64,000 nucleotides of DNA from the NCBI RefSeq assembly GCF_037975245.1, contig NC_092576.1, forward strand, positions 8,620,001 through 8,684,000, written 5' to 3'. The position numbers were made by a program, and so were the translations under genes. Origin of the DNA: Apostichopus japonicus. Its lineage: Eukaryota > Echinodermata > Holothuroidea > Aspidochirotida > Stichopodidae. Shown in pieces: positions 1 to 15,100 of the stretch; position 1 is the stretch's first letter; each line of letters begins with the position of its first letter. Under the pieces are notes generated by a model. That model was not told where the DNA came from, searched no databases, and worked only from the letters and a program-made list of their open reading frames with translations.

Positions 1-454
1 AGTCGGAGGGAAATGGTTTAGTCTGGGGATTTCTTACGTTCAGAAGGGAACTATTTAAACCACTCGTCTGTTGTATACACCATTTTCAACCTCACACAGA
101 AATCTTAGTTTAAGTGTGCCTTAGATTACACTTTTTTTTAAATCTAAACGCCTATATTTTTCAGGTGGAGTATCCCCCTATGATAGTCGACTTCAGCGAC
201 CCCCCTTGGCACATCCTTCATCCACCTCTTTCCTTTCCATTAAGCTTCCTGGCCCTCTGACCTAAAACAGTCTGTGTGAATCTAGAATCTACCAAACAGC
301 ACCCCCCTCCCACCCATCCAGTTTTGAATTCATATGCACGTTACCGTATCGATTCCCTCGTTAATAAAGGAATTTGGGATTTGATTTTATGTTTACTGTC
401 CATGAATTATATATGTCATGTATTACACTTAGATAATCTTTGACTGCATTTCAG

Positions 455-5029
<4,575 letters not shown>

Positions 5030-5039
<10 letters not shown>

Positions 5040-5154
5040 AGGTAAATGGGGAGCTAGTTGTGAGCAGAATTGTCCCGACAACGAATCGGATTGTAACCGA
5101 TTTTATGGACCTTCATCTAATCTTGGCAAAAACGGATGCACCCTTATCTCTTAA
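5030..5154 (+). pseudogene. Second, tandem copy of the EGF3 exon behind the P1 stop
   Basis: The EGF3 exon sequence at 4918 is repeated with a 112-bp period. It again encodes KGKWGASCEQNC through NRFYGPSSNLGKNGC and ends in CTLIS plus TAA at 5152-5154. Because 112 is not a multiple of 3, reading through the first copy hits TAA at 5037-5039, so the second copy is out of reach in P1. No AG acceptor precedes it here, unlike unit B. P3 has a single EGF3 copy, so the duplication probably arose in the ancestor of A and B. Confidence 0.75.
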
Positions 5155-5837
5155 TTAAATGTCTTGTCATAATCTGATATAATTTTCTGTCTTTTGGTGA
5201 ACGGGCATGTAAGCTTCTGCTATTCTTTGTAATTGTTTTATGAGTATATTGGTCTATTAAAAACTTTCGTAATTTTCTTCGATTCTAATTGTTATGTCAT
5301 TGGCCATTCTATTGACCAATCTTAAGTTTACATTAATTATACAATTTTAAGCAGGTTTGTCCAAGAAATATTCAACGTTTGATTTAATGCTTGATTAATT
5401 ATGTATGCATAAGTTTCAAAGCTAAGTTTTAAGTAAAAGGCATGAGTGACTTCCATTATACTGTACGTATAAAAGTTATTCCTCAACTAAGGCTACATCT
5501 GTCATTCAAGTTCCTGCATATCGCCCTCATTCGAATGATCACGGTTTTAATTAATAATAGAATAAATCAGGGCTCACAATTTATCCGAAACTATAGAATA
5601 TTGATACAGATTGTATCCATATCAGCCATCCACGATAATATAACTCTTGTAATGTTAACAGTCTGCCTGTCTTTTGTATTTTATGCACGCTGTAAAAATC
5701 CTTTTTTTTTCTCCATCTTTGGTATCTGTTTTGTATGTGCCGTTAAATGGTTAAAAAAGAGGGCGTAGAGGTAAAGGCGGTGATTGGAAGCAGACACATC
5801 ATACGGAATGTAATAAAAGTAGAGTACCCCCCAGCTC
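5155..5837. other. 3' flank of P1, no gene recognised
   Basis: AT-rich sequence with possible polyadenylation signals ATTAAA near 5256 and AATAAA near 5571. A hydrophobic frame at 5595-5765 (VMLTVCLSFVFYARCK, then KWLKKRA) might be a degraded transmembrane exon, but its splice phase does not fit well and it is interrupted by TAG in units A and B. Confidence 0.5.
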
Positions 5838-6066
5838 AGTTGGGCTTCAATCTTTCAAATACTGCCTGAATATGACAAAGATGATATAGGATAACGTATT
5901 GCTTAAAGTGATATCATCAATGTATTGCAGACATAACTTCCACGTAAGACCTCGCAACGCAACAGCGATTACACCATTACCCTCTGGAATGTGGCGGGAC
6001 TGTTCTTAAGACACACCAGTAACCGTTTATACTGATTCAATCCCACGTGACAACGAAAGGTTGTTT
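5838..6066 (-). pseudogene. Ty3/Gypsy reverse-transcriptase fragment, C-terminal piece
   Basis: Read on the minus strand this gives KNSPATFQRVMVE, then after a frameshift GLTWKLCLQYIDDI, and after another HLCHIQAVFERLK. These match in order the fingers-palm region of Gypsy RTs (NSPATFQR, YIDDI catalytic box, then HLxHLxxVFxRL). It is the continuation of the piece at 6811-6992. The two are separated by a 728-bp hAT-like insertion with a target-site duplication. At least two frameshifts make it non-functional. Confidence 0.8.
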
Positions 6067-6074
6067 ATTGTCGT

Positions 6075-6802
6075 CAAGGGCGGCGGAACCGGGGGGCACA
6101 GGGGGAATGTGCCCCCCAACTTTTCCTCAGGTTAAAAATGTGCCCCTTTTCTACATGAAAATTGTACTCTTGATCACATTATTAGGTCAGCGATGTTTCA
6201 GTAAGAGGTCTAATCCTAATTTAGAATTATTAATGAATTTCTGTGGGTCAAACTCAAAGCTATTTCGAATGAAAAAAAATTGTTAAGCTCTTAACAAGAA
6301 ATAAACTCTAATTCAGCAGTGCAATTATGCATATTCAATTTGCCAAAAAAATCCTTATGCATTTCCAAAAATGCATTGCTATATTACATTGTGACCTTGT
6401 AATAAGCAAAAGCCATTTATAGCCTACTATGAATAGTGAGTATAGTTTAATATCCCATAACCTACCCCATCCTTTCGTATTTTGACATATTTCATTTGCT
6501 TTCATGCATATATCGATCGCGTAAGCAGGGACTTGGACTTTATAATGATTTCACTTCATTTTGTCTCGAAAGAAAACTTGTTCCTTGTTTCCCAATTTGC
6601 ACATTGCAGTGCTAATATGCATTTTTCCCTTGAGGGGGGGGGGGCGTTGATGGAGTGATTTGTATACGCAAATAAGATAATACAATAAAAGTTATAAAGG
6701 GTACTTAATATCAGGCTGCATCAGTCGAATCGAATTTCTGCAAAGTGCCCCTCGACGTCGGTGCCCCCCCCCCCCAAATTAAAAGTGCTTACGCCGCCCT
6801 TG
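6075..6802. mobile_element. hAT-like non-autonomous DNA transposon (MITE), copy A
   Basis: Terminal inverted repeats CAAGGGCGGC (6075-6084) and GCCGCCCTTG (6793-6802) are flanked by 8-bp sequences ATTGTCGT and ATCGTAGT. Comparison with the B and C copies supports an ancestral ATTGTCGT duplication. The 8-bp duplication and short ends fit hAT. No transposase frame is present. It holds G-rich and C-rich runs near 6638 and 6764 and interrupts a Gypsy RT fragment. Confidence 0.75.
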
Positions 6803-6810
6803 ATCGTAGT

Positions 6811-6992
6811 AAGTTTCGATCAAGAAGGATCTGGTGGGATCCATTTTGTAAGTCTAGTTGAAGTAAACTATTTTGGGTCTTGTGTAGGCTACCTATATTA
6901 TCAAGAGCCTCTTCCGGGGTTGGAAGCGCGTGGGCAACAATGTCAGTACAGAAGTTCAACTTCTTATGATCTACAACAACACAGTATATCAT
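6811..6992 (-). pseudogene. Ty3/Gypsy reverse-transcriptase fragment, N-terminal piece
   Basis: Minus-strand translation reads VVVDHKKLN, then ALPTPEEALDNIGSL and LLQLDLQNGSHQI. This matches the Gypsy RT pattern VDYRKLN, PLP, LD.L.G, then LDL.SGYHQI. The catalytic-type Asp in LDL is kept. The fragment ends at the hAT-like element and resumes at 6066 on the other side. No LTR, protease or integrase was seen nearby. Confidence 0.8.
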
Positions 6993-8473
6993 GGTGCAGC
7001 CAATAGGCTAACAGACTCAAAGAATCGTATCAATGATATATATTGTTATAAGTGTGCTTGAAAACGTATGATAATAGAATGATTTGAATCCGTCTTGAAT
7101 GAGTATTAATGATACGTAAAGAACGTTTGGAATAAAAATGTAAGGATAAGGAAATTTTTTGAATAGCAAACAGTGGTAAATTGATTCACTACCTGATAAT
7201 GTAACCATAACTGAAAATGTGTATCCACAAAAAAACAACCTGTGACTACCAGCACTGGTTATTATCCAGTCCATGTTAGGAATTCAGATTTGGCAACGAA
7301 GCTTTATTTCACCAAATTATTTTACTTACAGATACCAGTTATTCTGAAACGTATGGAGGTTAGGTCCCTATTATTACTTATGTGTTTGATACATTGTTTA
7401 CCCAAAAACCATACCATCCACAGTATCAAACAGTGTCCAAACGTGCATGGTTGCATAACTCTTTATTATTAGCTTATATATTCAGTTAAAAAAACAGAAC
7501 AAGATAGTTCCAAACATAATCAGCTTCGCAAAAATTGTTATGCAGTCATCAGCTTTAACAATAAGTAGCACAAATTTTGTCAATATATTCTCGAAAGATT
7601 TCATTTATATACTATCATCAAAAAACGATTGCAAAGAGTTTGGTTAATAAAACATCATTCATTTGTTAGACAGAATACATATGATGGTATATATACATAT
7701 GCTAATTTATTCACATATATAAATATATGCAAATATATTATTCATTCCATAAAATCGACAAACATGATTACAACTTTACTTAATGATGAATTGTACACAC
7801 AGAATGTATGGTTACATAGTTGTTTGAGAAAGAGTACCAAACATGGTTGAGGCTTGTGTTAGTTCTTTTAGACTTTTCAAGAATTATTTGAAAGAAATGT
7901 TTCCAGACACAATGACTTGCTTCAGGACCTATGAGAGAAGATTGAGAATATAGAAGATCATAATTCGAAGGCTTGAACAACTAATCAATATGAGAATGAG
8001 AATCAATATAACTGTAGGGGGGGGGGGGAAATGAAATGTTGTTATAGAAAATATTCTAAGAGCTGCAACAAACAAGGTCAAAATTAAAGCGACTTTTAGC
8101 AGAGCAAATGGCTCATCTGTTACAAATATAAACTTCAGGTGTAAGTGACCTTTCATTGATTGAGTCAATAACCGCCTTCTTACCAATAAAGATTAAGATC
8201 TAGAGTGATAAAAATCTTTGCTACAACCATAATAAACACAAGGTTGACACCCATGCCAAGCTTCTTTTGTGCCCTATGTGTGCTAGTGTGCGCGATCTCT
8301 CGCTATTGTTCTCAAATCCAGACAACCAATTAGATCAGCAAGATACGAAAACCTTACAATGGAAAGAAAAGTCGAACCCTCTGCTGATGTTTCACCCGCT
8401 CAGTTCAGTATATTTGGATGAATCTTTATTTCATTTTGAAATTTAAATTTTTCTAAATTTTATTTGTGAGCAG
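6993..8473. other. Intergenic, no gene recognised
   Basis: AT-rich sequence also present in units B and C at 95% or better by eye. It holds a G run near 8018. Short reading frames have no recognisable motif and are broken between units. Confidence 0.5.
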
Positions 8474-8615
8474 GTGTAACTACTTTCCTACAAACCTGGT
8501 TCGGGGTGATTTAGCTAGTGTCTCCAATTCTGACTACATAGAGCTGCCAGCTAATCGCACCCTTACGAAGACGCAAACATGCAAGACAGGTGATTGCTTC
8601 ATTGATATGTTAGCT
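8474..8615 (+). CDS. Orphan cytoplasmic-tail-like exon with ITIM-like motif, copy A
   Basis: An open exon of 142 nt between GTGAGCAG and GTAAGT. It starts in phase 2 and ends in phase 0. This is exactly the phase pair of the cytoplasmic exon of M1, so it would join in frame behind a transmembrane exon of that type. It encodes CNYFPTNLVRGDLASV, then SDYIELPANR and CKTGDCF. SDYIEL fits the ITIM consensus S/I/V/L-x-Y-x-x-I/L/V. It lies 3.4 kb downstream of the P1 stop on the same strand and is conserved in all three units. Three of the four A-B coding differences change the amino acid, so selection is not evident. It may be a relic of a former membrane form of P, or an alternatively used exon. 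No upstream partner exon was identified. Confidence 0.4.
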
Positions 8616-9170
8616 GTAAGTTAACTGTCATCAGCGGCAATAAATAGTATCACAATTGTATTAAAACGTGTCAGAAACGATATTATTTTCCCATTCGAAA
8701 ACAGTGGTGACAATTTGTGTAGAGGTGAAACGACAATATTAACAAAATAATGTTAACAAACTAATGCTATTGTAAATAAAAACAGAGTTAAGTACAGGAG
8801 AACCAAGGCAAAATAAGATTTCAGAAACGACAGACATATTTGTTTATTTTAAGGCAACTTCTTTAATACCAGCAGATAATAATTGAAACCTTTCCTTTAG
8901 CATTCAGAGGTTTGCTTTGGAATAACTTAGAATAAATTTTAACTGTCTCATTTGGGGTTTTTAGAAATCGAGCCAACTTCCCTGTTGTTTCTATCCTTAA
9001 TTAACTACAACTGATTTCTCTAGAACTGACCATTCGATGATGGCATCAGATCTCAAAGACTTACTGTTATGTTTCTTTCCTTAATTAATTACAACTGATT
9101 TCTCTAGACTGACCATTCAATGATGGCAGCAGATCTCAAAGACTTACTGTTATGTTTCGTCTGGTTCCAA
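8616..9170. repeat. 84-bp tandem duplication beside the M1 tail exon
   Basis: The segment starting TTAATTAACTACAACTG at 8997 is repeated from 9081 with a few mismatches. Unit C has a single copy. The unit includes the GTAAGT donor-like sequence downstream of the M1 tail exon on the minus strand. A minus-strand AATAAA near 8848 could serve as polyadenylation signal for M1. Confidence 0.6.
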
Positions 9171-12100
9171 TTATGGAGCAGTGTCTGCATCTTTTAACTT
9201 AAACTGCAAATAAAGGAATGAAATATTAATAGTCAACTGGTATATAAATATCAAAACCACTGGCAAAATATAATTAGGATAGACATTCTAACATTTGTGA
9301 CGTTTAACAGTATGATCCTGTTCCTATGTGTACAGAACACAGGTAAAAAACAACAAAAAGAAAAACAAATTCAAACACAGCATTCTACATATCTCTGGAC
9401 TACTGGTAAGGATGTCTTTGGCAGAAAGAGGCAAAGGTCTCCTTGTTTTGGTGAAAATTCAGAGAAAACTGTAAAGTGCATATGCTAACTTTAAGTTAAT
9501 ATTTACCTTACTGTTAAGTCTACTTACTTTTTGTTTATGTTTTGCTTATTGTTAGTGTATCTGCTAACTTTTAGTTTTTATATTTCCTTAGTGTTAAGTG
9601 TATCTGCTAACTGTTAGTTTTTATATTTCCCTTAGTGTTAAGTGTATCTGCTAACTTTAAGTTTATATTTCCCTCAGTGTTAAGTGTATCTGCTAACTTT
9701 AAATTCATATTTCCCTTAGTGTTAAGTGTATCTGCTAACTTTAAGTTTATATTTCCCTCAGTGTTAAGTGTATCTGCTAACTTTAAGTTCATATTTCCCT
9801 CAGTGTTAAGTGTATCTGCTAACTTTAAATTCATATTTCCCTTAGTGTTAAGTGTATCTGCTAACTTTAAATTCATATTTCCCTCAGTGTTAAGTGTATC
9901 TGCTAACTTTAAATTCATATTTCCCTCAGTGTTAAGTGTATCTGCTAACTTTAAGTTCATATTTCCCTTAGTGTTAAGTGTATCTGCTAACTTTTAGTTC
10001 ATATTTCCCTTAGTGTTAAGTGTATCTGCTAACTTTAAATTCATATTTCCCTTAGTGTTAAGTATATCTGCTAACTTTAAGTTCATATTTCCCTTAGTGT
10101 TAAGTGTTTCTGCTAACTTTTAGTTCATATTTCCCTTAGTGTGAAGTGTATCTGCTAACTTTAAATTCATATTTCCCTTAGTGTTAAGTTTATCTGCTAA
10201 CTTTTAGTTCATATTTCCCTTAGTGTGAAGTGTATCTGCTAACTTTAAATTCATATTTCCCTTAGTGTTAAGTTTATCTGCTAACTTTAAGTTCATATTT
10301 CCCTTACATCTGTCATGGGCGTATCGCTGGGTCCATACATCGGGTTGTCAACTCCAGTTATAACAGAACCGGATCCGCTGCTGATGAAAGATAAGATTAA
10401 AATAAAAGACATGTCACATCTCAACTATAAATCACTTGAAAAATTAAAATGTATGTGTATGTAAACATACATATATTCACGCATACACGCATTCATACAC
10501 AAACATATCTACAGTACGTGTATGTATGCATGCATACATACATACACCAATACATCCACACACATACATACATGTCCACACGCAACCCCACCCACACACC
10601 CACGCACATACAATTTAATGACTATGTATGTATGTATTTTAGATCCTCCTGCAAGCAGGAACTTACAAAGAAGCCATTGTTGGCTTATCAAAGCCGCAAG
10701 CTGACCGAAGTCAGTCTCTTAGATTCATATATAACGTCCATGATTATGTAAATGAATCAAAAGAAGTGACCACCAACCTGCCCTTTCCTACTCTTTGGCA
10801 ACAGCAGTAGAGAACTATCACAACTACCAGCATTAAGACAATAGCTAGTATCGACGCAATCACAATGATTAACACTGTAAAAGAAGAAAGAACAACTTTA
10901 AGACAACAAAGTGAAGAAAACAAAGAGAAGTGAGTCAGTAACAATGGCTAGTATCGACACAATCACAATGATTAACACTGTAAAAGAAGAAAGAACAACT
11001 TTAAGACAACAAAGTGAAGAAAACAAAGAGAAATGAGTCAGTAACAATAGATTAAATGGGATCGATTAGGACATTATAGTAACATCCAAACATAATGAGG
11101 TATAACTCAGCAAGTTTTGACATATGATGAATACACAGGAAACTGAATCAGACAACTTAAAAACTTACTCAAACTATTGACAGTCGAACCAGGCTGACTA
11201 TTAAAATCTGAGCAAATTCATTACCAATAAAGACTACATTATGATTTTTATATCCAAACGTGGCGGAAGGGTATTGAATCCCGGCAAGGGGAACAGAGGG
11301 AGGGGGTGTAGGTGGTAGAGCAAATTCGAGGGGCAACTAATAAACAAACCGAGGATACAACTAATATTGGTCAACCCTGTTGCAAGATATTGAAAGACAC
11401 AAAAAAAAAGAGTCCATTAATTGCAAGCGGTATATGTAGTTTCGGCCATAAATTCTTTGATTTAATTATTCATGGTTCTTACCATTATTATTTATCGGTT
11501 CGATAGTCGCTTCAGGTGTTGTTACTTTCCCTGCAAAAGGAAAAGGAAAACAGGTCATTCATTGACACTAATTGATTGAGATTACATCAGCTTTCTATAT
11601 GTAATGGATCGATCAAGCATCTTTGGAGATGGTAGTCATCCTAGTCATAATAATACAATGTTTATTCAACTGTTCATTCAACAACAACAAAAACCCTACC
11701 CTACCCTACCCACCCCCTCCTCCCTCTCAAAGAGGAATACAGAAAATAAGTGAATAAATGCACACTCCTATAGAGAATACCACATTATGTAACAACTGAA
11801 GAGATAAAGCTAAGTTCATCAGCGGCTAAATTAATATTTATTTAATCTTACAGATTCATGTTATACAATTTTAGGTTTCATTATTTTGCTAAAATTATGT
11901 GAGATCTATAGACAAATTAGGAAGCAACATAAAACATTGCTTCAGAAAATCCATACAAAATACTCAAAAACGATTCAGACGCTATCACGAAGAAAGAAAA
12001 AGAAACACCGAAGTGAAAATTATCATGATTATGAAAACTTGAAAGAGCAAGATTTCTCTTAACTGTTTGGATAGGGTGATGACATGACCATCAAACCTGC

Positions 12101-15100
12101 CTATAGAAAAACAGTCTTCCTCCGATTCACTCATGCATTAATAATTTGTTACTTGAATGCATAAACTACCCCAAGTACCGCCATTAGGAGTCATCCTTGA
12201 GTGCAACTAATTCATTGACCAGCCACCTGATTGTAAACATAAGTGCTCTAATGGCTAGCACTACTTTCCTGTGTGTGAAGACAAGTTTGGTTTCACAACT
12301 GACATAGTACACTGTGTATTTAATCATTAATTTGAGCAGAGGAGCATTCAGTATGGCTAGAATTACAGTACCGCTCACGTATAACTGGACATGTGTACGC
12401 GCACAGAATCGTGTAATGACGTATAAACACGTACAATCGCGTATACACTCGTTGACAAACAAATTGCCGCGTAGACACCGCGTAGACACCTCGTATAACC
12501 CCTGTACGAGTTTATACGCAGGAAATGCTATTGTGCTCAATGAATAGGATTAAAGTCGCTGAAAGAATTTGTGAGATGTTTGAAACAGCCGTTTCTTAAA
12601 TCGTAGTTTAAGACGTGATATTCACCTAGCAGCGAAGAGGACGCGGGTAAAGTGTTTGCTGGCATAGAACTTATAACTGTTTTTCGTTAAATGGGTTTCT
12701 ATTCAGTGTTTCTTTTTCAGTTGTAGAGGTTATGTTCCACGGTGTATAAGTTTACTTTGAATAGTTGGCAACTGAAGAAATAATAAAGTATTACTTAGCG
12801 TTTCTTGTGTAAATTTTTTACATAATTTACCGTTGGTTCCAACAGAATGAAAAGAAAAGAAAAAAACTTCCACCCAACAACTTTGAAGCAGGACCGGTTA
12901 AAAACAAAACATGTTTCTCATCCGCGCAAGGGGCCTCCTTTTTCCTGATTCCCAAGTCTCTTTTCGGATTACAAGAAATCTAAGCTATCCTTAAAAATTA
13001 TTTTGTAAAGGTTGCCACATATTCCAAACTAATGTTAGCGCATGAAAAGAAGAAAAATGGCCGCCCTTTTTTATTCAGATCTCAGTACGAGAAACATGTA
13101 TTTGATTTGGATAGAACAACTTTCGTGAATGTGGTTTAGTTAATATTTTCCTACCTTAGCTATATGTCGATTTTATAAAACCTTCATGAAAACATACAAA
13201 TTTGTGTTGGAACAAAAGTCGAGAGAAAAATCCAAATTGATCAGACATGGAGTAAGACAATTTAAAGCAGAATTAACATAATAAGTATAAACACATAATA
13301 ATCCAATTCGAATAGGTGTAGTGCCAGCTCAAATGTAAACCACCCGGGGCTTTCGATAGAGTATCATCATAATAACGTAATTATGATAAACTTCCTTCTC
13401 AATCAATACCACTGCAGCATTAAAACGAGACCAGAAATCTGTTGTTAAAATGGATCGTAATTTCAGTGTCATTGGCAACAAGCTATTAAACAACTGCTGC
13501 ATTTATTTATGACAAAATAAAAAAATACCGTTTTTTCCCCCGTTAGCTTTTGTACTCTGATTAATTACCTCCCTATTAATTGTTACAGTCTACAATAGTG
13601 TGACGTCACGGTTACCATGCATACTTGGATATTTCAAGCGGTATATTTCATATCTGAGGCTTACATTGTCTGAGTGATTGAGTGAGACGACGGGTTCAAA
13701 GATCCTTATCACAGTGCTTTTCTAATTAGTATCTGAGTTTGAATTGAACAAAGGAACATTCAATTTTGACTCGATTCGATTTGATTGTGCGGTTTTATCT
13801 TCTAGTAGACTTGTTCAAAAAGAATATTCTTTGCAGAATGCTTTAGTCAAAATGAAGGCTTTACACACAGTTAAGTTAGATCTGTTTGGGACCATCTGCA
13901 ATTTAACCTATAACGAGGTAACAAAAATACGCTGTGGGCAAGATAAAACTACTTTGTAAATATCCAAAAAAGAACGGTCACACAACAATGTATTCAAACT
14001 CAAAACTACTAGTAACACAAAATGAAAGTAATAGCGAAACAACGAAATTACACCTACACTTACAATAGAAACAAAAAAGACGTAATGAACTAGAATTCAA
14101 TTTCTTTCTACCTGTGTTAGTCTTAAATTAACAATTAAAAAGAAATGAGAATCTAAATAAGAAAGGAAAAGACAAAACAAACCCACCACCTAATCGATGA
14201 AGAGAGAGAGTCGTCACTATTCTACCACAAAAAAAATCATGTCTGTATACGCTTTAAAATGAAACAGGTATATGGTTTTCACCCCCATATTGGTGGATCA
14301 CAGTAAGGCCTGCCTTGAGTAGTGCCACGAAACCGATTGCAACCAGTTTCATCAGTGGGCAATTTTGCTCACAGTTAGCTCCCCATTTTCCTTTCGGACA
14401 GGCTGAAAAAATGACATGTTTTGGAAGTGTAACTAATTATTATTTAGTAATCATTGACAATCTAGGCGATACGAATAATCTAATCTTACCTAATGAAATC
14501 AAATAAATTCCACAGTCCAACCCATTCCATTCCAATACAATGCAATACAATACAATCAAATAAAATCCAATAAAACGTAATCCAATCCATTCTAATCCAA
14601 TTCAATCCGTTACACTCCAATACAATCCACAATCATCTATTCCAATCGCATGTAATCGATCCAGTACAATCCCATCTAATCCATTCTAGTCCAACCCATT
14701 CTAACCCAATCCATTCCAATTCAATCTAGTACAATGATCTAAAATTCAATACAATACAATCCAATAAAATCCAATCCAATCCAAAGTAATACAATGCAAT
14801 GCACTTTAATCGATTCCAAATCTAGTCCAAACCTTTCCATCTAGTCCAATCGAATATAGTCCAATTCATTCCCTTTCAATACAATACAATATAGGCCTAA
14901 CCCAATCCAATTTAGTATAATAAAATTCAATCCAATCGAATCTAGTCCAAACCATTCCAAATAAATGCAATCCACTATAATGTAATCCAATCCAATCCAA
15001 GAAATCCAATCAAATCCAGTACAGTACAATACAATACAGTACAGCACAGTACAGCACAATACAGTACAGTACAGTGCATTACAGTACAGTACAATACAGT

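Noticed and set aside
9607-9997. 14-residue repeat proteins on both strands
   Set aside because: The 42-bp minisatellite is divisible by three and so open in several frames; it lies inside an intron of M1.
10315-10445. Plus-strand frame MGVSLGPYIGLSTP
   Set aside because: It is the complement of the M1 cytoplasmic exon. The minus-strand reading has proper splice sites, phases and an NPMY motif.
10641-10800. Plus-strand frame LLQAGTYKEAIVGLSKPQ continuing over the membrane exon
   Set aside because: Looks protein-like but overlaps the clear minus-strand transmembrane exon and has no phase-matched upstream exon.
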